18,729 nucleotides of DNA from DATFMP01 sp041477795 (lineage in GTDB: Bacteria > SAR324 > JACQKK01): NCBI GenBank assembly GCA_041477795.1, contig JBGOUY010000051.1:1-18729 (forward strand). Direction: 5' to 3'. The translations under genes were made by a program, and so were the position numbers. Below the pieces are notes generated by a model that did no database searches, was not told the DNA's origin, and saw only the letters and a program-made list of their open reading frames with translations. This document shows positions 6,733-14,017 of the stretch, one piece after another (positions within the stretch are counted from its first letter, which is position 1; each line of letters opens with the position of its first letter).

Positions 6733-7935
6733 ATGCGCGCCTTCTACGCCCTCTTCGTGGCCCGCAACAAGGAGTTCCTGCGGGATCGCGGCACGCTCGC
6801 CTGGAACTTCCTCTTCCCCTTCGTGGCCGTGGCGGCCATCGCCGTGGTGTTCTCCGGCAACGGGCGCCCGCTCTACAAGGTGGGCGTGATCGGGCTCGAC
6901 GCGCTGCGCGGCCCGCCGGCCGCCGCCGCCAGCGCGCCCGCGCTGCCCGCCCAGACGGCCGCCGCCGCGGCCAGCCTGGGCGCCGTCGCGCCTTCAGCGC
7001 CTGCGGTGCCGCCCGGGCCGAGCGCCTCGGCGAGCGCCGACGGCTCCGCGCCCTTGCCCATCCCGCCCACCGCAGGGGCCACGGACCCCGCGGAGCGGTC
7101 TCGCGACGCCATGCGCGCCTTCCTGCAGACGCGCTACGTGCAGTGGGTGGCCGTGGACGACGTGGGCGCCGCCCAGGATCGCGTGCGCCACCACGCCTAC
7201 GACCTGCTGCTGGATGCGCGGGACCCGCCGCGCTACTGGGTCAATCCGAGCAACCCCAAGGGCTACGTCCTGGAGCGCGTGCTGTGGGGCGGCGGCGCCT
7301 CGGGCAGCATCCCGCGCGACCTGCTGGAAGGGCGCGAGATCCGCTACATCGACTGGCTGCTGCCGGGCGTGCTGGCCATGAACATGATGTTCAGCTGCCT
7401 GTGGGGCGTGGGCTACGTCATCGTGCGCTACCGCAAGGGGCTGATCCTGCGGCGTCTCAAGGCCTCGCCGATCATGGCCGTGCAGTTCATCTGCGCGCAG
7501 ATCGCCTCGCGGCTGGTGCTGGTGATGTTCGTGACGGCGGTGCTGTTCTTCGGGCTGGACCTGATGCTGCACTTCTACCGCGCCGGCTCGCTGCTGGACC
7601 TGTTCATCGTCTTCGCCGTCGGGGGCATCTGCCTCATCGCCATGGGCATCTGCATGGCCGCGCGCACCAGCAACCAGGAGCTGGCCGGCGGCCTGCTGAA
7701 CCTGGCCACCTGGCCCATGATGTTCCTCTCGGGCATCTGGTTCACCCTGGAGGGCAGCGACCCCTGGCTGATCCAGCTCTCGCGCTTCCTCCCCCTCACC
7801 CACCTCATCGACGCCGCGCGCAAGATCATGGTGGATGGCGCCACCCTGGCCGGCGTGCTGCCCGAGATCGGCTGGATGGCCGCCATGACGGCCGTGTTCC
7901 TGGCCGTGGGCGCGCTGCTCTTCCGTTGGGAATAG
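6733..7935 (+). CDS. ABC-2 type transporter permease
   Basis: A 400-residue inner-membrane permease partnering the preceding ATPase. A cytoplasmic amphipathic start (RNKEFLRDRG) leads to the first helix (about 22-41). A large extracytoplasmic domain spans 42-206, and five helices follow near 207-231, 251-275, 286-310, 319-340 and 374-397. The LATWPMMFLSGIWFTLE and FLPLTHLIDAARKIM blocks are typical of the ABC-2 fold. The odd feature is a tract of about 60 residues (60-120) in the outer domain made almost wholly of Ala, Pro, Ser and Gly, which looks like an inserted disordered linker. The gene begins one base after the ATPase stop. It is a DrrB/YadH-like exporter permease whose substrate could be a drug, lipid or polymer. 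Confidence 0.88.
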   Translation: MRAFYALFVARNKEFLRDRGTLAWNFLFPFVAVAAIAVVFSGNGRPLYKVGVIGLDALRGPPAAAASAPALPAQTAAAAASLGAVAPSAPAVPPGPSASASADGSAPLPIPPTAGATDPAERSRDAMRAFLQTRYVQWVAVDDVGAAQDRVRHHAYDLLLDARDPPRYWVNPSNPKGYVLERVLWGGGASGSIPRDLLEGREIRYIDWLLPGVLAMNMMFSCLWGVGYVIVRYRKGLILRRLKASPIMAVQFICAQIASRLVLVMFVTAVLFFGLDLMLHFYRAGSLLDLFIVFAVGGICLIAMGICMAARTSNQELAGGLLNLATWPMMFLSGIWFTLEGSDPWLIQLSRFLPLTHLIDAARKIMVDGATLAGVLPEIGWMAAMTAVFLAVGALLFRWE

Positions 7936-8015
7936 CGCGCTGGGGATAGCGCCGCACGCCGGCCCAGTGCTGCCCGCGTCCCCGCTGGAGCGGGCGCGCG
8001 CCTGCGCGGCGCGCA

Positions 8016-8024
8016 TGCTACCAT
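8016..8024 (+). promoter_or_regulatory. extended -10 element upstream of the small membrane protein gene
   Basis: TGC followed by TACCAT (four of six to TATAAT) forms an extended -10 motif within GCATGCTACCAT. A near-identical GCATGCTACATT occurs upstream of the 12428 gene. No clear -35 is visible. Transcription would start near 8031, about 35 nt before the start codon. Confidence 0.3.
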
Positions 8025-8065
8025 CGAAGTGGAGAGAGCGTCGCTGACCCGACAGCGGAGGACCT

Positions 8066-8464
8066 ATGGTCTACGTCGGCGCGCTAGGCGTGCTCATCCT
8101 GCTCCTGATCTTCGCCTTCAACAACCGCTTCGTCGGCCGCGAGTACTACGCGCCACGCGTTGGAATCTTGCTCGCGCATTGGGTGGGCGTCGTGATCCAG
8201 ATCGCCTGGGTCGCGATCCTGACCGTCCTGCTGCTGGACTGGCTGCGCGGCAACCATGCGCGCGAGGACCTGTGGCGCGTGGGCGTGCTCTGGGCGGTAC
8301 TGTCCGTCGCGTGGGAGATGTTCGCCTTCCACTGGTTGCAGCGGCGCAGCTGGCGCGACGTGCTGGACGAATATAATCCGCTCGTCGGCCACGGCTGGTG
8401 GCTGGTGCCGCTGGCCTACCTGCTGGCGCCGATTGTCATTCACGACTGGCTGTTCGGCTTCTAG
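8066..8464 (+). CDS. small four-helix membrane protein of unknown function
   Basis: A 132-residue hydrophobic protein that I do not recognise. It shows about four membrane segments, near residues 2-18, 32-60, 72-93 and 110-131, joined by short loops carrying RF-x-GREYYAPR, RGNHAREDLWR and QRRSWRDVLDEYNPLVGHG. The charged loops (Arg on both sides of helix 3) are the only likely functional parts. GGAGG at 8057-8061 stands 4 nt before the ATG, a close but strong ribosome site. It is 130 bp after the ABC permease with its own promoter candidate, so it may not belong to the exporter unit. Codon use is like its neighbours, which supports a real gene. Confidence 0.75.
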   Translation: MVYVGALGVLILLLIFAFNNRFVGREYYAPRVGILLAHWVGVVIQIAWVAILTVLLLDWLRGNHAREDLWRVGVLWAVLSVAWEMFAFHWLQRRSWRDVLDEYNPLVGHGWWLVPLAYLLAPIVIHDWLFGF

Positions 8465-8713
8465 CCGCCGCCCGGCCGCTCGCCCGGGGCCGGCGGGCCT
8501 TGCTCCGCGGCGTTCGCCCTCGCCGGCGTGCATGCGCCCCGCCGCAAGGCGTGCGGCCATTGGATTTCCCCAGACGGCAGTGATAGGTACCGTCGCGGGC
8601 CCAGCACCGGCCCTAATACGCGCTGGTCTGGGAATTGGCCGGTCAGGAAACGTGTTGTTTCGGCATACGGTCGTCAGGCAGTGCATGCAGCGTCCACTCT
8701 GGAACCAAGGCCT

Positions 8714-9244
8714 ATGAAACAACTCATGCTCGTTGCCGCTCTGTTCGGCACGCTCCTCCTCGCCGCCGGTTCGGCGAGCGCACAGCAGTCGGCTCCCAAT
8801 CCGCTCGACGTCATTCCGGACAAGATACCAGCCAACATTCCGTACGGCATGCCGATCTCGCTGGAGCGTGCCAGCGCGGCGATCCATGCGGCCGCGGCGG
8901 AAGCCGCCAAGCGCGGCTGGCCGTTCAACATCGCCGTCGTGGATCCGGGCGGCCATTTGATCGCCTTCGAACGCATGGACGGCGCCCAGATCGCCTCGAT
9001 CGCGATTTCCGAGCACAAGGCACGAGCGGCGGCGACGTTTCGCCGGCCCACGAAGGTGCTCGAGGATGCCGTCCAGAAGGGCGGCTACAACTACTTCCTG
9101 ACGCTCGATGACATCATCACCTCGCGCGGCGGCATCCCGCTGATCGAAAACGGCAAGCTCATCGGCGCGATCGGGTGTTCCGGTGGCACTGGCTCGCAGG
9201 ATGAATTGATCTGCAGCATCGGCGCGGCGGTAATCAACAAGTAG
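8714..9244 (+). CDS. secreted GlcG/HbpS-family (heme-binding-like) protein
   Basis: A 176-residue exported protein of the GlcG/HbpS (DUF336) family. MKQLMLVAALFGTLLLAAGS then ASA-QQ is a classic type I signal peptide with cleavage after about residue 23, predicting a periplasmic product. The mature domain has AAEAAKRGWPFNIAVVDPGG, a FERMDGA block, the SEHKARAAATF helix and the C-terminal GGIPLIENGKLIGAIGCSGG, all typical of this fold. Characterised relatives bind heme (HbpS) or sit in glycolate and diol operons; the role here is unknown. The frame is open upstream to 8528, but the signal peptide fixes the ATG at 8714. Only a modest AAGG lies before it. It is a single gene, closed by a strong hairpin. 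Confidence 0.85.
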   Translation: MKQLMLVAALFGTLLLAAGSASAQQSAPNPLDVIPDKIPANIPYGMPISLERASAAIHAAAAEAAKRGWPFNIAVVDPGGHLIAFERMDGAQIASIAISEHKARAAATFRRPTKVLEDAVQKGGYNYFLTLDDIITSRGGIPLIENGKLIGAIGCSGGTGSQDELICSIGAAVINK

Positions 9245-9268
9245 GGCCACACAGCACGACTCTGCCAA

Positions 9269-9306
9269 CCGCCGCCTCCCATCGCATGAGCGATGGGAAG
9301 CGGCGG
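9269..9306. terminator. 17-bp hairpin between the convergent hbpS-like and icd genes
   Basis: A stem of 17 pairs with one C-A mismatch and an ATGA loop (9286-9289), starting 25 bp after the HbpS-like stop. Inner arms are TCCCATCGC / GCGATGGGA. No T-tract follows, but this is the strongest dyad in the window and lies between converging genes. Confidence 0.6.
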
Positions 9307-9382
9307 CGCATGGACTCCGGCGGCATATGCGCCGGCACCCGGCCGCCGCAAGTGGTGCGCGGCGGATGGCGTGCGGAGGGCA

Positions 9383-9402
9383 GGCGGGCCGGGCGGCCCG
9401 CC
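9383..9402 (-). terminator. hairpin just after the icd stop
   Basis: Perfect 8-bp stem GGCGGGCC / GGCCCGCC with a GGGC loop, 11 bp beyond the icd stop codon on the minus strand. There is no U-tract. It probably marks the icd 3' end. Confidence 0.45.
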
Positions 9403-9413
9403 CGAACGTGCGG

Positions 9414-10646
9414 CTAGGCGCCCAGGGCCTTCTTGAGATTGTTGCCCAAGGCCTCCATGAACTTCTCGGTGGTGAGGTAAGTGCTCTCGGGCGGATTGGT
9501 CGTGCCGTGGATGCTCGCGGCCAGATCCTTGGTGAGGATGCCCGACTCCACCGAGTCCACGCAGACCTTCTCCAGCGTCTCGGCGAAGCGCACCACCTCG
9601 GGCGTCTTGTCAAGCTGGCCGCGGAAGCTGAGCCCGCGCGTCCAGGCGAAGATGCTCGCGATGGGATTGGTGCTGGTGGGCTTGCCCTGCTGGTGCTGGC
9701 GGTAGTGCCGCGTGACGGTGCCGTGCGCCGCCTCGGCTTCCACCGTCTTGCCGTCGGGCGTCATCAGCACGGAGGTCATCATGCCCAGCGAGCCGAAGCC
9801 CTGCGCGATGGTGTCGGACTGCACGTCGCCATCGTAGTTCTTGAGGGCCCACAGCACGCCGCCCGGCCACTTGAGTATCTGCGCCACCATGTCGTCGATG
9901 AGGCGGTGCTCATAGGTGATCTTGTTCTGCTTGTACTTGGCCTGGAACTCCGTCTCGAAGATCTGCGCGAAGATGTCGCGGAAGCGCCCGTCGTAGACCT
10001 TGAGGATCGTGTTCTTGGTGGACAGGTAGGTGTCCAGCTTGTTCATCACGCCGTAGTTGAACACCGCCCGCGCGAAGTCGGTGATGGATTGGTCCGTGTT
10101 GAACATGCCCATGGCGATGCCCGGGCCTTCGAACTTATTGACCACCCATTCCTGCGCCTTGCCCCCGTTCTCCGGCTCGTAGCGCAGCACCACGCGGCCT
10201 TTGCCGGGAATCTTCACGTCCGTGGCTTTGTACTGGTCGGCATGGGCGTGGCGGGCGATCACGATGGGCTTGGTCCACGCCGGCACCAGCCGCGGGATGT
10301 TCTTGCACACAATGGGTGCGCGGAAGATCGTCCCGCCCAGGATGTTGCGTAACGTGCCGTTGGGGCTCTTCCACATCTGCTTGAGGCCGAACTCCTTCAC
10401 GCGGTCCTCGTCGGGTGTGATGGTCGCGCACTTCACGCCCACGTTGTACTGGCGGATGGCATTGGCCGCATCGATGGTGATCTGGTCGCTGGTCTTGTCG
10501 CGGCTTTGCACGGACAAGTCGTAGTACTTCAGGTCGATGTCCAGGAAGGGCAGGATCAGGCGGCTTTTGATGTCCGCCCAGATGATCCGGGTCATCTCGT
10601 CTCCGTCCAACTCCACCACCGGGTTCTTCACCTTGATCTTGGCCAC
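9414..10646 (-). CDS. icd: NADP-dependent isocitrate dehydrogenase
   Basis: A 410-residue isocitrate dehydrogenase of the homodimeric type shared with eukaryotic cytosolic and mitochondrial enzymes. It converts isocitrate to 2-oxoglutarate and CO2 with reduction of NADP in the TCA cycle. The substrate motif KSPNGTLRN (93-101) and the active-site Arg region ARHAHADQY (131-139) are present. GTVTRHYRQHQQG supplies the Arg-His of the NADP 2'-phosphate site, so NADP rather than NAD is expected. The metal-binding region includes IDDMVAQILKWPGG and NYDGDVQSD. Length and domain order are normal. The start is a GTG at 10646, well supported by AAGGAG (10655-10660 complement) with 8-nt spacing. It lies downstream of GNAT and gloB in the same direction, but has its own promoter candidate with an overlapping FNR-like dyad. 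Confidence 0.95.
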   Translation of the reverse strand: MAKIKVKNPVVELDGDEMTRIIWADIKSRLILPFLDIDLKYYDLSVQSRDKTSDQITIDAANAIRQYNVGVKCATITPDEDRVKEFGLKQMWKSPNGTLRNILGGTIFRAPIVCKNIPRLVPAWTKPIVIARHAHADQYKATDVKIPGKGRVVLRYEPENGGKAQEWVVNKFEGPGIAMGMFNTDQSITDFARAVFNYGVMNKLDTYLSTKNTILKVYDGRFRDIFAQIFETEFQAKYKQNKITYEHRLIDDMVAQILKWPGGVLWALKNYDGDVQSDTIAQGFGSLGMMTSVLMTPDGKTVEAEAAHGTVTRHYRQHQQGKPTSTNPIASIFAWTRGLSFRGQLDKTPEVVRFAETLEKVCVDSVESGILTKDLAASIHGTTNPPESTYLTTEKFMEALGNNLKKALGA

Positions 10647-10756
10647 GCTTTCGTCTCCTTCGCCCTATGGGATTGGAAAAGGTTCCCCCTCCCTGCTCAC
10701 CGAGTCAGGTTGCCCCCCGGTCTGGATGCCGGACCAGCGAATTGCCTGTTCCGCAA

Positions 10757-10799
10757 AGCATAACCCACTGTGTTTACGGCGCGCCTTGACTGATGTCAA
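10757..10799 (-). promoter_or_regulatory. icd promoter region with FNR/FixK-like box
   Basis: On the minus strand a perfect TTGACA (10799-10794) is followed after 17 bp by TAAACA (10776-10771), a weak -10. The -35 lies inside the dyad TTGAC-TGAT-GTCAA (10786-10799), which has the TTGA-N6-TCAA form of FNR/FixK/Dnr-family sites. An alternative -10, TATGCT (10762-10757), would place transcription near 10751 with the dyad centred at about -41.5, the usual spacing for class II activation by this family. Which reading is right cannot be settled from sequence. Confidence 0.45.
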
Positions 10800-10811
10800 T
10801 TTTGCGTACAC

Positions 10812-10840
10812 GGCCGGCGCCCGCGTCGCGCGGGCCGGCC
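10812..10840 (-). terminator. GC-rich hairpin after the GNAT gene
   Basis: GGCCGG and CCCGCG (left arm, with a 2-nt bulge between them) pair with CGCGGG and CCGGCC across a TCG loop, about 20 bp beyond the acetyltransferase stop on the minus strand. No U-tract follows. It may separate the GNAT transcript from icd. Confidence 0.35.
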
Positions 10841-10859
10841 CGCGGGCGCGGCGCCGCCC

Positions 10860-11312
10860 TCAGCGCAGCCGCTTGGTCATGAAGAGCCGCGGCGAGAGCG
10901 CGAAGCCGGCGCGCTCGTAGAGCGCCCGCGCCGCCGCATTGCCGGGCCGCACCTGCAGGTGCAGCGCCTGGGCGCCCGCGGCACGGATGCGGCCTTCGAT
11001 GGTGGCCAGCAGCGCTGGGGCCAGCCCCTGCCCGCGTGCCCAGGGCTCCAGCCAAAGCTCGGTGAGGTACGCGTCGTGACCCTGGAATTCAAGGTCGTAG
11101 CCGAGAGTCGCGATGGCATAGCCCGCCGCCCGCCCGCCTACCTCCACTAACCGCACCACGCCCAGCGCGGGCTCGGCCAGCAGACGCCGCAGCGCGGCTT
11201 CCACGGCCGGTGCATCCCAGGGGATGCGCTCATCTTCGTGCAGCCCCCGGATCATGGGCAGCAGCGCCGGCACGTCGGCCGCCGCCGCGGGGCGAATCGT
11301 GGGATTCCTCAT
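10860..11312 (-). CDS. GNAT family N-acetyltransferase
   Basis: A 150-residue single-domain GNAT acetyltransferase that would transfer acetyl from acetyl-CoA to an amine of unknown identity. The N-terminal IRPAAAADVPALLPMIRGLH is typical of the fold. The acetyl-CoA-binding motif A is YLTELWLEPWARGQGLAPALLATIE, with the R-G-Q-G-L-A phosphate loop, and motif B is GNAAARALYERAGF. It is probably a small-molecule acetylase. The ATG at 11312 has AGGA 8 nt upstream. It starts 52 bp after the gloB stop in the same direction, so the two may be co-transcribed. There is no adjacent DUF1778-type antitoxin, so a TacT-like toxin is unlikely. Confidence 0.88.
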   Translation of the reverse strand: MRNPTIRPAAAADVPALLPMIRGLHEDERIPWDAPAVEAALRRLLAEPALGVVRLVEVGGRAAGYAIATLGYDLEFQGHDAYLTELWLEPWARGQGLAPALLATIEGRIRAAGAQALHLQVRPGNAAARALYERAGFALSPRLFMTKRLR

Positions 11313-11364
11313 GGTCAGGGTCCTGCGCGGAGGCGTTCGTGCCGCGCGCCGCAGTTGTGCAGTC

Positions 11365-12138
11365 TCAGAAGCGGTTCTTCAGTTCGCGCACGACGGCCAG
11401 CACGTGCACCGGGGACAGGTCGTTGGCCGGATCGGCCTGCTTGACGGTGGCGCGGATGGTGGGGCTGTCCGAGCGCATGAAGGGGTTGGTGCGCCACTCC
11501 TCGGCCAGCGTGGAGGGCGTGGTGAAGCGCCCGGCCGCGCGCAGCGTGCGCACGGCCTCCAGCTTGGCCCGCACGTCCCGGTTGTCCGGCTCCACGTGTG
11601 CCGCAAAGCGCAGGTTGGCCTCGGTGTACTCGTGGCCGAAGAAGACGCGCGTGCGCTCCGGCAGGCCGCCGATCACGGTGCAGAGCGACTCGTGCATCAT
11701 CTGCGGCGTGCCCTCGAAGAGCCGTCCGCAGCCGGCGGCGAACATCGTGTCGCCGGTGAACACCGCGTCCTGGGCCACGTAGGACACCGCGCCGGTGGTG
11801 TGCCCCGGATTGTGCAGAGCGCGCACCTCCAGCTTGCCGATGCGAAAGTGGTCGCCCGTATTGAGGAACTGGGTCTGCCCGTCGATGCGGCCCTTGTCCG
11901 AGGCATGGCCGTAGACGGCCAGGCTGGGCAGCCGGGCCAGCAACGCCTTGTTGCCGCCGATGTGGTCCCAATGGTGGTGCGTGTTGAGGATCGCCACCAG
12001 CTCGACGCGGGCCTGCTGCACGGCCTGCAGCACGGGCGCGGCCTCGGAGGGGTCCACCACGCCGGCCTGGCCCGTCTCCTCGCAGATCAGCAAGTAGGCG
12101 AAATTGTCCTTCAGGCAAGGCACGGGGATCACCTTCAT
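11365..12138 (-). CDS. gloB: hydroxyacylglutathione hydrolase (glyoxalase II)
   Basis: A 257-residue metallo-beta-lactamase-fold enzyme that hydrolyses S-D-lactoylglutathione to D-lactate and glutathione, the last step of methylglyoxal detoxification. The dinuclear metal motif THHHWDH is at 53-59. HNPGHTTG, GDTMFAAGCGRLFEG and the later FFGHEYT supply the remaining ligands, and the C-terminal glyoxalase II helices (TTPSTLAEEWRTNPFMR) are present, distinguishing it from generic lactamase-fold proteins. Length matches the family. The open frame extends far upstream, but the ATG at 12138 gives the canonical MKVIPVPCLKDNFAYL start and has AGGAG 7 nt upstream. It is divergent from the 12428 motor operon and probably co-transcribed with the GNAT gene. 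Confidence 0.93.
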   Translation of the reverse strand: MKVIPVPCLKDNFAYLLICEETGQAGVVDPSEAAPVLQAVQQARVELVAILNTHHHWDHIGGNKALLARLPSLAVYGHASDKGRIDGQTQFLNTGDHFRIGKLEVRALHNPGHTTGAVSYVAQDAVFTGDTMFAAGCGRLFEGTPQMMHESLCTVIGGLPERTRVFFGHEYTEANLRFAAHVEPDNRDVRAKLEAVRTLRAAGRFTTPSTLAEEWRTNPFMRSDSPTIRATVKQADPANDLSPVHVLAVVRELKNRF

Positions 12139-12249
12139 GGCGCGGCTCCTGCAAGCACAAGGGGAACGAGAGGCGATTCTGCGACAGATGTGGCCGCCTC
12201 GCCGGTGGAGCGCCCAAGGCGGCGCGAGTCCGGCCGCGGCCAAGGCGCC

Positions 12250-12278
12250 AGCGTAGGAAATCGGTGCTGAATTTGCAA
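12250..12278 (-). promoter_or_regulatory. promoter candidate for gloB
   Basis: On the minus strand TTGCAA (12278-12273) and TACGCT (12255-12250) are 17 bp apart. The -35 lies in the 10-bp palindrome ATTTGCAAAT (12271-12280), which is also the candidate -35 for the opposite direction. Confidence 0.3.
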
Positions 12279-12303
12279 ATACGCCCCCGATGCATGCTAC
12301 ATT
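12273..12303 (+). promoter_or_regulatory. promoter candidate for the motor operon
   Basis: TTGCAA (12273-12278) and an extended -10, TGC-TACATT (12295-12303), are 19 bp apart. This gap is long for a normal promoter, though extended -10 sites tolerate a poor -35. The block is conspicuously AT-rich for this DNA. Transcription would start near 12310. The sequence GCATGCTAC is shared with the element at 8013-8024. Confidence 0.4.
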
Positions 12304-12427
12304 TAAGCTGGGCTGAACCTCATCCGCAGGCCATAGAGTGCAAGTCCCGCTGAGGTCGACGGCCCGCCACAGCGCCGGCGGCGGCTCCGGCCGCACGACG
12401 GCCCGCAAATCGGCAGTTCTACAGGCC

Positions 12428-13993
12428 ATGGCGCTCTTCCGCAGACGCGGCTCCCCCTCCAACGGCTCCGGCAACTGGCTCACCAGCCTGCTCGGCGGCC
12501 GGGCCATTGAAAACCGGGTGGATGAGAATTTCCCCACCTGGCAGGAATACTCCGAGCAGAAGGTCTTGGATGCCCAGGAGCGCGAGGAGGCGGCCAAGCG
12601 CATCGAGCTGCCCCCGCACCGCGTGTACGTCAGTTCGCCGCTGCACGGCAACTTCCTGTATGTCTTCATGATCGTGATCGCACTGGCGCTGGGCATCCAC
12701 AGCCCTCCACTGGCCCCCGTGCTGCTGTACGCCGCCATCGCGATCGCCATGCTCATCGCCCTGTTCGTCGTCTTCCGCGATGCCCTCTTCTTCCACATCG
12801 AGGGCCTGCACTTGGCGGCGGACGCGGACATGATCAACAAGCACGCCAACGGGCCCCAGGACGAGCGCGACGAGAAGGGCCTGAGCTTTCTGCGGGCGCT
12901 TTCGCGCAAGAAGCCCAGCCGCAAGATCTTCCGCAGCCGCCTGCTGCAGATCCATTACCAGAGCGTGTTGCGCACTTTCGAGCAGGGCAACCGCCGCACC
13001 TGGGTCGATCAGGACGCCTCCATCGCGGACCTGCACACGCTGCTCTCCCAGCGCGGCATGAAGGCCTGCTGGACGGTGATCGAGATGCTGCCCCAGCTGG
13101 GCCTGCTGGGCACAGTGGTGGGGCTGATGCGCATGTTCATCGCCTTCCGGGGCAACACCGTCGCGCCGGAGCTGGAGGTGCTGGCCGGCTTCTCCACTGC
13201 GCTGGGCACGACGGTGTTGGCCAACCTGTTCGTGCTCGTCCTGCGCCCGCTCTACATGCGCAATGAGCGCTCGATGCACGAGATCCTCAGCACGATCCAG
13301 TCGCTGATGGCCATGTTCATCCTGCCCACGCAGCAGAGCGTGCTGGAGCGCACGCTGGCGCTGGGCTACGGGCGCTCGGCGCTGCCCATGACCGTCATGC
13401 CGGGCGCCGGCTTCAGTGGCGTCAACGAGAGCCGCCTCTTCCGCACCCTGGACGAGCTGACCCAGGCCCTGAACCAGTTCACCGAGGTGCAGCAGAACCT
13501 GGACAGCGGCACCATGGCCCGCGAGACCGCCGACATCGCGCAGGATGTGAAGGACACCCTGCGCGCCTTCCAGGACTCGGTGGACCACAACCAGATCGCG
13601 CGCCAGCAGAAGGCCATGGAGGATCTGAGCGAATCCGTCAAGAGCCTCGCCGTGAGACTGAGCCGGGCCGAGCCCGCCCAGGCGGGCGGCAACGGCGTAT
13701 CCTCCCCGCGCATCGAGGAGGACCTGACGCAGTTGCGCGTGCTGACCCACGACACGCTGCTGCTGCTGCAGCAGATCGCCGGGCGGCTGGAACCCGTTCC
13801 GGCCCGCAGGGGGCGGATGCTGAGTACCGACCCCGCGGTGCGCGCGCAACTCTTCGCCCGCGGCAGCGAGGTCCGTGCGCCGGAGGTGCACGTGAGCGAG
13901 GCGGGCCTGACCTCCCTGGACGATAAGCCGGCCGCGGAGCAGGGCGCGGAGACCGAAGGCGCCCCCATCCGCCTGTTCACCGAGCGTGGCTGA
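12428..13993 (+). CDS. MotA/TolQ/ExbB-type proton-channel protein with long cytoplasmic tail
   Basis: A 521-residue membrane protein that I assign to the MotA/TolQ/ExbB superfamily, subunits that couple ion flow to mechanical work. It has a cytoplasmic N-terminus of about 75 residues, helices near 76-90 and 97-116, and a cytoplasmic loop of about 95 residues rich in charge. Two family helices follow: IEMLPQLGLLGTVVGLMRMF (218-237) and VLAGFSTALGTTVLANLFVL (251-270). The G-L-L-G-T-V-x-G-L and A-L-G-T-T patterns are the hallmarks of the channel domain. The remaining 250 residues are cytoplasmic, with predicted coiled coil around 335-455 and a disordered end. ATG 12428 has a poor ribosome site; an in-frame GTG at 12338 would add 30 unconvincing residues. 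It is 24 bp upstream of an ExbD-like gene and followed by a FliG homologue, suggesting a stator complex. Confidence 0.85.
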   Translation: MALFRRRGSPSNGSGNWLTSLLGGRAIENRVDENFPTWQEYSEQKVLDAQEREEAAKRIELPPHRVYVSSPLHGNFLYVFMIVIALALGIHSPPLAPVLLYAAIAIAMLIALFVVFRDALFFHIEGLHLAADADMINKHANGPQDERDEKGLSFLRALSRKKPSRKIFRSRLLQIHYQSVLRTFEQGNRRTWVDQDASIADLHTLLSQRGMKACWTVIEMLPQLGLLGTVVGLMRMFIAFRGNTVAPELEVLAGFSTALGTTVLANLFVLVLRPLYMRNERSMHEILSTIQSLMAMFILPTQQSVLERTLALGYGRSALPMTVMPGAGFSGVNESRLFRTLDELTQALNQFTEVQQNLDSGTMARETADIAQDVKDTLRAFQDSVDHNQIARQQKAMEDLSESVKSLAVRLSRAEPAQAGGNGVSSPRIEEDLTQLRVLTHDTLLLLQQIAGRLEPVPARRGRMLSTDPAVRAQLFARGSEVRAPEVHVSEAGLTSLDDKPAAEQGAETEGAPIRLFTERG

Positions 13994-14017
13994 GCCACGA
14001 CTGCCGGACACCCGTCC

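Noticed and set aside
4311..6734. Minus-strand open frame of 807 codons opposite the M20 and ABC genes
   Set aside because: Low-complexity antisense frame spanning two well-supported plus-strand genes and the gap between them.
10860..11312. GNAT toxin of a TacT/TacA-like toxin-antitoxin pair
   Set aside because: No small DNA-binding antitoxin gene adjoins it; the upstream neighbour is gloB and the downstream gap leads to icd.
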